Origin: Bartonella sp. AU18XJBT
GTDB lineage: Bacteria > Pseudomonadota > Alphaproteobacteria > Rhizobiales > Rhizobiaceae
Assembly (NCBI RefSeq): GCF_028618595.1
Contig: NZ_JAQITE010000001.1
Span: 62,001 to 126,000 of the forward strand
Direction of reading: 5' to 3'
DNA: 64,000 bases
The notes beneath the pieces were generated by a model that saw nothing but the letters and a program-made list of their open reading frames with translations, made no database searches and was not told the DNA's origin. The position numbers and the translations under genes were made by a program. This document shows, in pieces, positions 38,230 through 51,900 of this stretch (the stretch's first letter is position 1; the number at the start of each line of letters is the position of its first letter).

Positions 38230-39816
38230 TTAGAAAAGATGAAAAAAGTAAAAAGTGAGACAAACGCAACAAAGTGCAATGATGAAAAGGCTATAACGAC
38301 CATAACGGTTTCTACGACTTTGTTCGACAGCAAGGTGTTTGAGGGTGGCAGGAGAAAGATTAAAACCTGTTTTTCTCATTTGATTGAAATCTTCTTCTAT
38401 CCGTTGGAAATTTTGAACCAATTGTGGTGTTTTGCGTGCCAGCGAAAGGAGAGCTTGTGCTCCTTCACTAAAGTCTTTTGCAACGCCTACGGGCCCTAAA
38501 TTTTTACTAATCCATTCTTTGACAACAGGTTCAGAAGCTTTCCACATATTAAAAGTTGGGTCTAATGTGCGGGCAACACCTTCCACGACAACCATCGTTT
38601 TTTGCAGCAATAAAAGTTCAGGTCGCGTTTGCATGTCAAATAATTCAGTGACTTCAAACAATAAAGTGAGCAATTTAGCCATGGAAATGCTTTGTGCTGA
38701 TTGTCCATGTATTGGTTCGCCAATAGCGCGGTTGGCTTGAGCAAAGCTTTCAATATTATGGTGTGAAGGAACATAACCTGCTTCAAAATGGGCGCGTGCA
38801 ACCCGATGATAATCGCGGGTAATAAAGCCATAAAGGATTTCAGCAAGGAAATGCTTTTCTTTTTTGCCAAGCCTTCCTGTAATGCCTAGATCAACAGCAA
38901 CAATACATCCTTGCGAGTCTACAAATAAATTACCAGGATGCATATCGGCGTGAAAAAAACCATCACGCAATGTATGACGAAGAAAAGATTGAATAAGCGT
39001 AATGGCAAGCGCCTGCAAATCAAATCCTGCTTCTTTGAGTTTGGAAATTTCGGATATTCTGATACCATCAATCCATTCCATTGTAAGAACATTACGTCCT
39101 GTCCGTTCCCAGTCAATACGTGGAACTCGAAAGCCTGTATCGTGTTGAATATTTTCAGCCATTTCAGATATAGCTGCTGCTTCTAAACGTAAATCCATTT
39201 CAATGCGTGTTGTTTGTGCTAAAGTATCCACCACACTAACAGGACGAAGCCTTCGAGAGGCAGGAATATAGCGCTCTTGTAAGTGAGCAATAAGATAGAA
39301 TCCTCTAAGATCTTTAGAAAAACGTGCTCTAATATTAGGACGAATAACTTTTACAGCACATTTTTTCTTATGACCAGTTTCATCATTGTATTCAGCTGGA
39401 TGAACTTGAGCAATAGAAGCGGCGGCAATGGGCGGATAAAAATTTACGAATAAATCATCAATAGAGCGACCAAGAGAACTTTCAATTTGAGCAATAGCGG
39501 CAGTGCAAGAAAATGTTTGGACACGATCTTGTAGTTGTGACAAATCTTCCGCAATATCACGCCCAACAATATCAGGTCTTGTGGCAAGAAATTGACCAAG
39601 TTTTATGTACGAGGGTCCAAGCTTATTAATAGCATACGAAATATTTTCAGATCGCTGTTTTTTTTTCGTTTTTCGTCGTGCTAATGCACGCGCTATACGA
39701 TGACATAGTGCTGGAAATCCTTGAAGATCATCATGAGGAAGAGCATTTAAAACACCTTCACGTGTTAAAATCCATCCTGCACGCATCAATTGAAAGTAAG
39801 GGGAAATTTGCACCAT
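38230..39816 (-). CDS. ubiB: UbiB, ABC1/ADCK-family ubiquinone biosynthesis kinase-like protein
   Basis: The 528-residue atypical kinase-like ATPase is needed for ubiquinone synthesis. Family motifs are NKLGPSYIKLGQFLATRPD, CAVKVIRP, FFHADMHPGNLFV and VAVDLGITGRLG. The C-terminus ends in a hydrophobic segment (LFIIALCCVCLTFYFFHLF), consistent with membrane anchoring. I chose ATG at 39,816 (MVQISPYF), 2 nt after the ubiE stop. A TTG at 39,831 extends the frame but would overlap ubiE. Confidence 0.94.
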   Translation of the reverse strand: MVQISPYFQLMRAGWILTREGVLNALPHDDLQGFPALCHRIARALARRKTKKKQRSENISYAINKLGPSYIKLGQFLATRPDIVGRDIAEDLSQLQDRVQTFSCTAAIAQIESSLGRSIDDLFVNFYPPIAAASIAQVHPAEYNDETGHKKKCAVKVIRPNIRARFSKDLRGFYLIAHLQERYIPASRRLRPVSVVDTLAQTTRIEMDLRLEAAAISEMAENIQHDTGFRVPRIDWERTGRNVLTMEWIDGIRISEISKLKEAGFDLQALAITLIQSFLRHTLRDGFFHADMHPGNLFVDSQGCIVAVDLGITGRLGKKEKHFLAEILYGFITRDYHRVARAHFEAGYVPSHHNIESFAQANRAIGEPIHGQSAQSISMAKLLTLLFEVTELFDMQTRPELLLLQKTMVVVEGVARTLDPTFNMWKASEPVVKEWISKNLGPVGVAKDFSEGAQALLSLARKTPQLVQNFQRIEEDFNQMRKTGFNLSPATLKHLAVEQSRRNRYGRYSLFIIALCCVCLTFYFFHLF

Positions 39817-39818
39817 TT

Positions 39819-40601
39819 TTAAATTTTCCAACCTGAATGCAGCGCTGCAATCGCACCGGTGAAATTGCGGTACGATACCCGCGAAAACCCCGCATGCTTG
39901 ATCACATGGGCAAAATCATCTTGCTTAGGAAATTTTCGGATAGATTCAACCAAATAACGATAAGCATTGCCATCATTTGCAATAAATTGACCCAGCTTAG
40001 GGATAGCATGGAAAGACCAAAGATCATAAATTTTATCCAGCCAAGGTATCTCGACATTTGAAAATTCTAAACATAAGAAACGTCCACCGGGCTTTAAAAC
40101 ACGAAAAGCTTCTCTAAGAGCTTGATCAATATGAGGAACATTGCGAATTCCAAAAGCAATAGTGTAAGCGTCAAAGCTTTGATCTTCAAAGGGGAGATTT
40201 TCTGCATTGGCTTCAACAAAATCAATCAGAGGGGCAAGACCATTTTTTTGTGCGCGTTTTTTTCCAACGCTGAGCATTGAGCCATTAATATCAAGCACTG
40301 TAGCATGGGCTTTTTGGCGTGAAGCATTAAGAATACGAAAAGCAATATCACCTGTACCGCCAGCGACATCAAGAACTTTCCAATGAGAAAGTGCTGGTGG
40401 GGAAAGCCAAGCAATCATGGAATTTTTCCACATACGGTGTAGCCCTAAGGATAAGATATCATTCATCTTGTCGTAATTTTCAGCAACAGAATGAAACACA
40501 CCATCTACCATGGATTGTTTTTGTGTTTCATCTACTCTTGTAAAACCAAAAGAGTGCTCCATGCCACCCTTGGTTCCTACACGTTCTGTTTCAACTGCCA
40601 T
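39819..40601 (-). CDS. ubiE: Ubiquinone/menaquinone biosynthesis C-methyltransferase UbiE
   Basis: The 260-residue SAM-dependent enzyme methylates carbon 2 of the benzoquinol intermediate. Motif I is [35 protein letters not shown] and [20 protein letters not shown] are hallmark family stretches. It heads a ubiE-ubiB-coaBC operon. In rhizobia a divergent mutM (fpg) gene usually lies upstream; here gyrB ends 118 bp upstream instead. Confidence 0.96.
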   Translation of the reverse strand: MAVETERVGTKGGMEHSFGFTRVDETQKQSMVDGVFHSVAENYDKMNDILSLGLHRMWKNSMIAWLSPPALSHWKVLDVAGGTGDIAFRILNASRQKAHATVLDINGSMLSVGKKRAQKNGLAPLIDFVEANAENLPFEDQSFDAYTIAFGIRNVPHIDQALREAFRVLKPGGRFLCLEFSNVEIPWLDKIYDLWSFHAIPKLGQFIANDGNAYRYLVESIRKFPKQDDFAHVIKHAGFSRVSYRNFTGAIAALHSGWKI

Positions 40602-40719
40602 GTGTATGATCTTCCTTATTTTTCTTTTATCGTAAATGAAATAGAGAGGAAATGCTCAAATACGAAAAAACAACGTATAAAACTGCGACATTTACACAGC
40701 TAAAAACAGAAGAGTACCT

Positions 40720-43329
<2,610 letters not shown>

Positions 43330-43862
43330 ATACAGTTTATTTAGGGTGGTGATATAAATATTTAAGCGCTTCCTTGATATATTGTCATCCTTTTATTCAA
43401 CTTTACAACTTTGAAAACGTTCATGACAATGTTTTTAAATAATAAGGTAATGACACAGTGTTTACGTTTTTTCTCATTTCTGTAATGGAGGTTACGTCCT
43501 CATTTAAAACAAAATGCCATTGTGCTACTTATTTACGCACTTTTTAAGAAGCATCTTTCAAATGTTCTCAGACTTGTTTTCTATGACGTTTGAATAGCAT
43601 AAAGTACCTTGTGAATGCTATAAAATCCATTGTCTTATCTTGATAGTAAGGTACAAACCAGTATCATCATTTTATTTTCAGCTCTTAAATGTTGATGCAA
43701 CCTTAATGTTGAGAAAACCCTTGGCATTTGAGAGGCATTTTTATTCTTTTCTTTAATAGTACTTATATACTCCCTCCGGTTGTGATACACAAAGAAAGAG
43801 TTTTGATATTTTCAATATAAATAAATTAATATTACAAATCGGTATCTTAATATTTTAAGATA
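43330..43862 (-). pseudogene. Integrase relic m3
   Basis: Read on the minus strand from 43,862, the copy contains DDTGLYLTIKIRQW and HSQGTLCY. Further on it has segments that align by base with the LKDI...AFKSHKTELKG region of relic m1 (around 43,370-43,450). The leader (CCGATTTGTAATATTAAT) is more decayed than in other copies. Unlike most copies, the gene facing its leader (at 44.15 kb) points away from it. Confidence 0.65.
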
Positions 43863-44027
43863 CGCGGGATATTTTGATAAAATGGAGCGTGCCACTAAAG
43901 TATGTACAGCTTATTTCTTATATTTAAAAAATCAAATCGCCTTTCGCTAAAATTACTTTTTATATTCATTTGGGAAAATTAACATAAGAAATCTAAGTAT
44001 TTTCAATGGGTTTCAAAAAAATATATG

Positions 44028-44055
44028 AAAACTGTTAAATTTTTTAACAGTTTTT
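44028..44055 (+). promoter_or_regulatory. Terminator-like hairpin upstream of the solute-binding protein gene
   Basis: A perfect 11-bp stem (AAAACTGTTAA with TTAACAGTTTT) with a 5-nt loop is followed by a T-run. It lies about 100 bp before the gene and no plus-strand gene ends nearby, so it could be a leader attenuator or a relic terminator. Confidence 0.45.
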
Positions 44056-44163
44056 AAAAATAGCAAGAATTTTATTTATTAAACGCCAGATATTTTGGTG
44101 AAGTGCGTTAGATAATAATTGAGAAGAGTTGCATCTTAGTTTTGAAAAATGGGGGGAGAGATT

Positions 44164-45069
44164 TTGAAAATAAAAAAATCTATATATGTAAAACAGCTTC
44201 AATCGCGTTTACGGTACTTTTTATTCAATAATCCATATAATATTTTTATTCGTATTTTATTTGTAGCAGGGGGGGGGCTATTTTCCTCTTACGCAGAAGC
44301 TGAAAGGTTGCCTTCTTTTTTTGATTCGCATGAACATTTGGTGCAACCTGATACAACGGATATCCTTCGTTTGCGTTTTGTAACAACTTTTGATTTTCCA
44401 CCTTTTAATTTCCTTGATCAAACGGGGCATCTTGCAGGTTATAATATCGATTTATTGCGCGCTATTTGCTCAAAATTAAAACTAGAGAAGCTTTGTGAAG
44501 TAGAAGTAATTCCTTGGAAAGAGCTTGTGGAACATGTTAAAAGTGGTGGTGCAGAAGTCATTATTGCGGGTTTAAAAGAAACAAGTAAAACCCAGCAAGA
44601 TCTTGTTTTTACAAAGTCATATTTGCGCTTTCCAGCGCGATTTGTTGCTTCTCGACTTTTAAATATCGATGAGCCAATAAGCGATAAATTGGTATATTTA
44701 ACAAGTGGTGTTTTGTCTAAAAGTGTTCACGAAAAGCTCTTTCATCATTATTTTCCTAAAGCAAAATGGCAAGGATTTAAAAAGAGAGAAGAGCTCTATA
44801 AAGCATTACAGGAGCGTAAAATTGACCTTATTTTTGATGATGGATTTGCTTTATCGTTATGGTTCAAAAAACAAAAATCTGTTGATTGCTGTCATTTTGT
44901 TGGGGGGGCATATATGGCGCCACAGTTATTGGGACAAGGAATGCAGCTTGCTGTTGCAAAAAAGAATGAAAAATTGGTTGATATACTCAATTATGCGCTG
45001 AAATCTCTAGAAGAGGATGGTAAACTTACAGAACTTTATTTGCGGTATTTTCCAATAAGTTTTTATTGA
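44164..45069 (+). CDS. Periplasmic amino-acid-type solute-binding protein (SBP_bac_3)
   Basis: The roughly 300-residue type II periplasmic binding protein has a long basic N-terminus, a hydrophobic signal segment (IRILFVAGGGLFSSYAEA) and then a bacterial family 3 domain. The domain shows LRFVTTFDFPPFNFLDQTGHLAGYNIDLLRAI and VIIAGLKETSKTQ. Such proteins capture polar amino acids for ABC importers, but no permease or ATPase gene is adjacent. I favour TTG at 44,164 because GGGGGGAGAG precedes it; ATG at 44,149 lacks such a site. A run of nine G (44,269-44,277) lies in the signal-peptide region and another of seven at 44,902-44,908, making frameshift by slippage possible. Confidence 0.82.
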   Translation: MKIKKSIYVKQLQSRLRYFLFNNPYNIFIRILFVAGGGLFSSYAEAERLPSFFDSHEHLVQPDTTDILRLRFVTTFDFPPFNFLDQTGHLAGYNIDLLRAICSKLKLEKLCEVEVIPWKELVEHVKSGGAEVIIAGLKETSKTQQDLVFTKSYLRFPARFVASRLLNIDEPISDKLVYLTSGVLSKSVHEKLFHHYFPKAKWQGFKKREELYKALQERKIDLIFDDGFALSLWFKKQKSVDCCHFVGGAYMAPQLLGQGMQLAVAKKNEKLVDILNYALKSLEEDGKLTELYLRYFPISFY

Positions 45070-45080
45070 TGAATAGTTTT

Positions 45081-46613
45081 TTAATTAAGAGCTGTTAATC
45101 TTTCTGTGCCTAGTCGATAGGAAATAGCTTCTGCGAGATGATAGCGTGAAAGATTATCTGATTCGTCAAGATCAGCAATTGTGCGTGCAACTTTGAGAAT
45201 GCGATGATAAGCGCGTGCAGAGAGGTGCATTTTTTCACTCACATCTCGTAAGAGTGTGGTCGCACTTTTATCAGGAATGGCAATCTGTTCTATAATTTTG
45301 GCAGGGCAATCGCCATTGGTGCGAATATGATCAAACCCCATTGTTGCAAAACGTTTAGCTTGAATGGTACGGCATCGTGCGACGCGTTTGGCAACATCGC
45401 AGCTTTTTTCTGATTGTTCTGGTTGCATAAGGTCCATAGCTGTCAAAGCAGGGACATCAATCCGTAAATCAATTCGGTCAAGCAGAGGACCAGAAATACG
45501 GGACTGATAATCGATTTGGCAGCGTATTCCTTTAGCGCAAACATGGTCTTTTTCGCCTGCCATACCACAACGGCAAGGATTCATTGCGGCAATGAGTTGG
45601 AAGCGAGCAGGATAGCTAATATGGTGATTAGCGCGGGCGATAACCGATTCCCCACTTTCTAAGGGTTGACGAAGAGAATCAAGAACCTGCGGAGAAAATT
45701 CAGGCAATTCATCAAGAAATAACACACCATTATGGGCAAGGGAGACCTCTCCCGGTCGTCCTTTAAGTCCCCCACCAATCATTGCGGCCATGGAAGCAGA
45801 ATGATGTGGGGAACGAAAGGGGCAATGAAGTGAAATGGTATTATGAACCGCTTCTCCTGTAATAGAAGCAATCAGAGAGACATCTAAAAGCTCACGGCTA
45901 TCAAGAGGTGGCAAAATGGAAGGTAAGCGTTGCGCTAACATAGATTTCCCAGCACCAGGAGGTCCTACAAACAAGAGGTTATGGCGTCCAGCAGCACAAA
46001 CTTCTAAGGCACGTTTGGCTGTTTTCTGTCCTTTGATTTCGCAAAGATCTGGAAGTTCAGTTTCGATAGTATATTGGCGCGGTTGTGGACGTTTTTGAAT
46101 TTGGGTTCCTTTGAAATGGTTGACTATAGTGAGCAGAGTCTCTGGGGCAAGAATATTTATTTCTGCATTTGCCCAAGCAGCTTCAGGTCCACATTGGAAA
46201 GGACAAATCAGTCCTTTATCGAGTGATAAAGCTGTCATGGCAGCTGGTAAAACACCATTAACAGCGGTAAGTGAACCATCCAGTGATAATTCTCCTAAAA
46301 TGATATAGTCTTGTGCTACTTCGGGAGGGAGGATTCCCATAGCAAGCATTAAGCCTACGGCGATTGGCAAATCATAATGCGATCCCTCTTTAGGCAAATC
46401 AGCTGGTGCAAGATTAATCGTAATCCGTTTAGTAGGCATAGAAAGTCCACAAGCGTGGAGGGCTGCTTGTACACGTTCACGGCTTTCTGCAACTGCTTTA
46501 TCAGCTAATCCAACAATAGCCATTCCTATTTTACCAGATGAAATCATAACCTGTACATCCACAGGGACTGCTTCTAGACCGCGAAAAGCGACAGTTGTAA
46601 CACGTGCGATCAT
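45081..46613 (-). CDS. ComM/YifB-family Mg-chelatase-like AAA+ ATPase
   Basis: The 510-residue protein has an N-terminal Lon-protease-like fold (MIARVTTVAFRGLEAVPVDVQ, GMAIVGLADKAVAESRERV). A central AAA+ module has Walker A GPPGAGKSML and Walker B GVLFLDELPEF, and a C-terminal Mg-chelatase domain follows (NPCRCG, RISGPLLDRIDLRIDVP). ComM is a helicase that aids branch migration during natural transformation; orthologs are common in non-competent species too. I chose the ATG at 46,613 preceded by AAAGGGGGAAA. An upstream in-frame start at 46,652 adds 13 unlikely residues. It is convergent with the solute-binding protein gene, 11 bp apart. Confidence 0.93.
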   Translation of the reverse strand: MIARVTTVAFRGLEAVPVDVQVMISSGKIGMAIVGLADKAVAESRERVQAALHACGLSMPTKRITINLAPADLPKEGSHYDLPIAVGLMLAMGILPPEVAQDYIILGELSLDGSLTAVNGVLPAAMTALSLDKGLICPFQCGPEAAWANAEINILAPETLLTIVNHFKGTQIQKRPQPRQYTIETELPDLCEIKGQKTAKRALEVCAAGRHNLLFVGPPGAGKSMLAQRLPSILPPLDSRELLDVSLIASITGEAVHNTISLHCPFRSPHHSASMAAMIGGGLKGRPGEVSLAHNGVLFLDELPEFSPQVLDSLRQPLESGESVIARANHHISYPARFQLIAAMNPCRCGMAGEKDHVCAKGIRCQIDYQSRISGPLLDRIDLRIDVPALTAMDLMQPEQSEKSCDVAKRVARCRTIQAKRFATMGFDHIRTNGDCPAKIIEQIAIPDKSATTLLRDVSEKMHLSARAYHRILKVARTIADLDESDNLSRYHLAEAISYRLGTERLTALN

Positions 46614-47019
46614 TTGTTTATTTCCCCCTTTAGACTTTGTAGAGACAATCATATCTATGCATAAAAATCAAGAAGCATCTCTATGGTTTTTTTTATAGAG
46701 AGATCTATATACGTAGGCAGTTTTTTAGCGTTCTCATGGAAAGTCATTTGTACAAATTTAACCATGATAGTATGGAACGCAATAAAACGTTTATAATAAG
46801 CTAAATAAATATGTTAAGGAAAAAGAATGAGGCTGTTCGTGTTATGCAACAGTGCAGAATTTTATGAAAATATAAGGGGAGGGTGACGTTATGTATCGCA
46901 GAATGTTATTTGATGTGATAAAACGTGTAAAATGTGCAAAGTAATTATATTTACCTTTCTCATTTTTATATTATTTAAAGTGTAGTAGATGCAAAGTGTA
47001 TTATAAGGTATCTGATTTT
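46614..47019. promoter_or_regulatory. Divergent intergenic region between comM-like gene and tamA
   Basis: About 400 bp without a gene, between two divergently transcribed genes. It should hold both promoters. I see no repeat or relic in it. Confidence 0.45.
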
Positions 47020-48984
47020 ATGGTATACCAGGCAAGAATTTTGTTAAAATCAGGGACTGTGCGCTGTGTATTTATAGGCTTGTGTTTCGCTTTTGCTTTT
47101 CCACAGCCACTTGCTGCATTTGATTTTTTCGGCATACCTTTTTTTGGTCAAAAGAAAACAAATTCTCCTTCAAATTATGCCAAAAGTACAGAGAGATTTT
47201 ATAAAGTTGATGTTGTTGCTCCGCCAGGCGCGCCATTAGAAGGTATAAAAATAGTTAAATCTGTTTCTTCTCTTGTTGCTGATAAAGAGAAAGCATCCGC
47301 CAGTTCTTCTGGTTTGCTAGCCAAGGCGCGTTCAGATTATCGAGCAATTCTTTCTGCTCTTTATGCTGATGGACGCTACGGTGGTGTTATTAGTATTAAA
47401 ATTAATGGCTTAGAAGTCGCTGATTTAAGTCCGGTAACTCAACTTCCAGCACAATCCAATATTGTTATTACAATTAATGCCGGTCCACAATATGTTTTTA
47501 GTATTGCAGATATTGATAAAGTAGCTCCGTTTGAAAAACGTAAAGCGCATAAAATGCCCACAATTGAAGAATTGGGCTATAAAGTTGGGGCTATTGCTAA
47601 ATCTGAAACCATTTTGAAAGCAGAAAAATGGGCGATAGAAGGATGGCGTCAACAAGGTTATGCCAAAGCTAAAATTATGAAAAGTGAGGTCGTGGCTGAT
47701 CATGCTGCGTTGCGTGTTGAAGGACGGATTGTTGTTGATCTTGGACAAAAGGCTCATTATGGTCCTTTAAGTGTGCGTAATATAAGTAATAAACCACGTG
47801 TAGATTCAGCTTATATCGCATGGATGACCGGATTGAAGCAAGGTCAGAAATACGATTCCGATGCCTTAGCGAAGGCAAATGAACGTCTTGCGCGCCTTGG
47901 TGTTTTTCGTGCTATCAATATACGTGAGGCTGATACCATTAATCTAGATGGCAGTTTACCGCTTTCACTTGTTGTACAAGAACGTAAACCGCGTCGTTTT
48001 GGTGTAGGCGGTAGCTATTCAACATTAGATGGTGCTGGTTTTGAAGCTTATTGGATGCATAACAATCTTTTTGGTCATGCAGAGGTTCTTAAAATTGAAA
48101 CAAAAATAAGTGGTGTTGGTAGCAATAAAAAGCAATCGTATAATTTTAAAAATTTTGATTATCTTTTCGGTGGTACGTTTATAAAGCCTGGTGTACTCAC
48201 GCCAGATACAGATCTCAGATCAGAATTAAAAATACAACAAGATGTTCTAGAAAATTATACGACAAAGGCCATCAAAGGAAGATTAGGGATTACACATATT
48301 TTCAATGGTAATCTATCGGGACAGGCTGCTGTAGAAGTTTCAAATGGTTATTCACGTGATATTTATTTTGGGAGCCGTAATTTTACAACAATAGGTTTCC
48401 CTAGCGGTTTGATTTACGATAGTCGTAATAATAAGCTTAATGCAACAAAAGGTTTATATGGTGAAGTTTTCATTGAGCCTTTTTATGAGATGCGTTTTAG
48501 CAACTTTGTTGCAAAAGTAACAGCAGAAGGTCGTTCTTATTGGGCGTTGGATGAAGGGAATCGTTTTGTTTTTGCTACGCGGGCAAAGCTTGGTACAATT
48601 CTTGGGAATGATACAGCACAAATCCCCGCGAATACGCTTTTTTTTGCTGGTGGTGGGGGCTCTGTTCGTGGTTATGCTTACCGTAATATTGGTATCAAAA
48701 CAGAAAATGATGCGGTTGTTGGTGGACGGGCAGTTGTTGAGGGATCGGCAGAATTGCGTGTTTCTTTAAATGATAAAATAGGGTTTGTCGGTTTTCTTGA
48801 TGGAGGTGCCGTAGGGGAAAAGGCGAATTTTGATTTTTCTCAAAAAATTAAATGGGGAGCCGGTATAGGAGGTCGTTATATGACGGGTCTTGGTCCTTTA
48901 CGCGTTGATTTAGCCTTTCCTTTAAAGAGAGAGAAGGGTGATCCTCGCATTGGTTTTTATGTGGGTATAGGGCAAGCATTTTAA
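47020..48984 (+). CDS. tamA: TamA, Omp85-family outer-membrane assembly protein
   Basis: The 654-residue outer-membrane protein has a signal peptide (VFIGLCFAFAFPQPLAAF), three POTRA-like repeats (to about residue 320) and a C-terminal 16-strand barrel. FFAGGGGSVRGYAYRNIG is the conserved Omp85 loop-6 region. It ends in IGQAF, with the terminal phenylalanine expected for Bam-dependent barrels. With TamB it helps insert a subset of autotransporters and move phospholipids. ATG at 47,020 is favoured over GTG 46,996. Its stop overlaps the tamB start (TAATG). Confidence 0.9.
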   Translation: MVYQARILLKSGTVRCVFIGLCFAFAFPQPLAAFDFFGIPFFGQKKTNSPSNYAKSTERFYKVDVVAPPGAPLEGIKIVKSVSSLVADKEKASASSSGLLAKARSDYRAILSALYADGRYGGVISIKINGLEVADLSPVTQLPAQSNIVITINAGPQYVFSIADIDKVAPFEKRKAHKMPTIEELGYKVGAIAKSETILKAEKWAIEGWRQQGYAKAKIMKSEVVADHAALRVEGRIVVDLGQKAHYGPLSVRNISNKPRVDSAYIAWMTGLKQGQKYDSDALAKANERLARLGVFRAINIREADTINLDGSLPLSLVVQERKPRRFGVGGSYSTLDGAGFEAYWMHNNLFGHAEVLKIETKISGVGSNKKQSYNFKNFDYLFGGTFIKPGVLTPDTDLRSELKIQQDVLENYTTKAIKGRLGITHIFNGNLSGQAAVEVSNGYSRDIYFGSRNFTTIGFPSGLIYDSRNNKLNATKGLYGEVFIEPFYEMRFSNFVAKVTAEGRSYWALDEGNRFVFATRAKLGTILGNDTAQIPANTLFFAGGGGSVRGYAYRNIGIKTENDAVVGGRAVVEGSAELRVSLNDKIGFVGFLDGGAVGEKANFDFSQKIKWGAGIGGRYMTGLGPLRVDLAFPLKREKGDPRIGFYVGIGQAF

Positions 48985-51900
48985 TGAAAAAAGGTGTACA
49001 TTTATCAGCTTTCTTCTTTGTATTTTTGTTTTTTGGGGTGGGTGGTTTTGTTTTTGCGCAAAGAGGAGATACTCTTCCCTCTAGCGAAATGAAAACAGAT
49101 GATCGCTCATGGTTTGTTTCTTTAATTGAACGAAAGCTTTCAACGCCCAATCGTCAAGTTCGTTTACATAATATACAAGGGACACTGTCTTCTCAAACAT
49201 CAATTGATGCTATTACTGTCAGTGATAAAAAAGGGGTTTGGCTTAAAATTACCAATGCTAAAATGGATTGGAATCGTCTAGCGTTGCTGAGAGGGCGGAT
49301 GGACATTAACCAGCTTTCGGCAGAACAGGTCGCATTTTTACGCAAACCGCAAGGCAATTCTTCTTTTGTTTCTTCCCTTGGGACGGGCAAGTTCTCTTTA
49401 CCAAAATTGCCGCTTGCTCTTTCTATCAATACGCTTATAGCTCAACATGTGACATTTGAACAGAATCTTTTTGGTTTTTCTGCTGATATGTCATTAAAAG
49501 GTAATCTCACTTTGGCTAGTGGTAATTTTGATGTCGATATAGCGGCGCATCGTTTAGATGCACCAGGTTCTTTTTCTGTTGTCACCAAGATATCTGATAG
49601 TAATCGTACAGCTCAAATTGATATTTCTGCTAACGAACCACAAAATGGTATTTTGGCGAATATTTTTAACATTGAACAACGTCCAGCATTAAATCTCGTC
49701 GTGAAAGGTGATGGTACTTTTGATGATTTGGTTATCAAACTTTCTTTAGAGTCCGATCATCATTCTATTTTAGATGGTAATGTTATTCTTGCAAGTGTTC
49801 CAGAAGGACACAGTTTTTCTACGAAACTAGAGGGAACACTGAGCCCTTTAATACCTTCTCAATATCGTAGTCTCTTCGAATCTGATATAACATTAAAAGC
49901 AAAGACAAGAAGAACAAAAGAAGGTGTGACACACCTTGATCAGATGGTTATTCAGAGCAAAGCAATGAATGTTATAGCCAATGCTGAAATAACCGCTGAT
50001 GGATTTTTGCGGCGGCTTTTTGTTGATGGTAAAATGGCTCTTGATAACGAACAGGAGTCTATTCATTTACCTGTATCAGAAGTATCAAAACCTGCGAATA
50101 CTCTTGCTTTGAACATTGACTATGGTCGCGAAGGACAACAATCTTGGAATGGGCGGTTGGTTGTAGGTCATTTAAGCAATAAAAATATTTATATTCGCGA
50201 TGCAATTTTTGATATGGGAGGAGTAAGCGAAAATCTTGATAATGCAGCTTCTCGTCATGTTGGTGTTCAGGTTAAAGGAACGCTTCAAGGGGTTAAAAAA
50301 ATTAAGGGAGCGTTAGTAGAAAATTTAAGCCAAGCGGTTCATGTGCATTTAGATACGGATATTGTTTCGAATAAACCAATTTTGATTCATGATCTGAGTG
50401 TTACGGCTCAGGGTTTTTCTTCTTGGTTAAAAGGGACAATGGAGGGTTTTGTTTTTAAAGGCGATCTCGGTTTAAAAGCTCAAACATTAACTCCTTTGGA
50501 AGTGTTCAGTAAACAATCACTTTCTGGTATTGCAGATATTAAAGCCAAAGGAACGATCAATTTATTGAGTGGCATTTTTGATCTCCAATTATCAGGAATG
50601 GCTGACGATATGAAAATAGGCGTGCAGTCTTTTGATCGTTTATTCAAAGGAAACATCACTCTTTCAGGTGGTGCTACTCGAAATACGAAGGGTTTCATTT
50701 TTCGTCATTTTAATTTGAAAAATCAATATACAAACATAAAGGCTAACGGTTATTTTTCAGATGAAAGCGCTAAAATGGATCTATCTGCTGAAATATCTGA
50801 TTTGTCCAAATTAGATCCAAAGATAAGCGGTGCGCTTACGATTGAAAGTACGGCGAGAGGGCGCAATAGCCATATAAAACTAAATACACGTGCTCATATT
50901 GCTGAAGCATTAATCGTAGGGAAGAAACTTCAAAACACAACATTTAACATAGATGCACTTATAGATAATACAGCACCAGTTATTGCTTTAACGGGGGTGG
51001 TAAAAGGTGAAGGGATTTTTGCTAAGAAACCTTTGCATTTATCGGCCTCTTTTAAAGATTCTCATAAAATTCGAAAACTTGAAAATATCGATATTAGAGG
51101 GGGAAGTGCAAAAATAACGGGTGCTCTTTCTCAACAACTTGGGGGGTTTTTGAAAGGAGCGTTGCATATTGATGCCGATGATATTTCCGTACTTTCAGCG
51201 TTATTTTTGCAGGATGGTAGTGGAAAAGTAAAAGGAGATTTTATTTTTGATGAACAAAATGGCAGACAAAAAACCAATGTGAAGGCGCATGTTAGCCATT
51301 TGAATTTTTCCAAGAATAAAATAAAAAAATTGGCAATAGATGCTGACATATTCGATCCTTTTGGCATGACACAGTTTGAAGGAGTTATCAATGCAGAACA
51401 TATTCAAACACCTTTGATAATGGTCAATCGTTTAAATGCTCACGCCGATAGAAATAATGGACAAACGGTTTTTACTGTCCAAGCGATGTTGCATGATACT
51501 CTCAATGCACAGCTTTCTGGTCGTTTAATGGTTGAGGAACTTCCAGACAGTATAAAACGAGAAGTGCAAATTGAAACTGTGGATCTAAAACAACACATTT
51601 TTCATGCAACATTGCTGAAACCATCCATAATTGCTTTTGATAAAGATGGAATGACAATCAATGAATTAGGAATTGCAATAAATGGAGGCAACATCATCTT
51701 AGCAGGGAATATTCAAGATACCCTGAATTTGCAACTTACAATGAATGCGCTTCCTGCTACTTTAGTCAATCTGTGGAAAGCCGATCTTGGAGCAGCAGGG
51801 AGTGTAACAGGGCATGTTATGATTCGTGGTCATTTAAAAAAACCTGATATAACGTACGATATAAAAGGTGAGGGACTGACAACCGTTGCTTTTCAAGATA

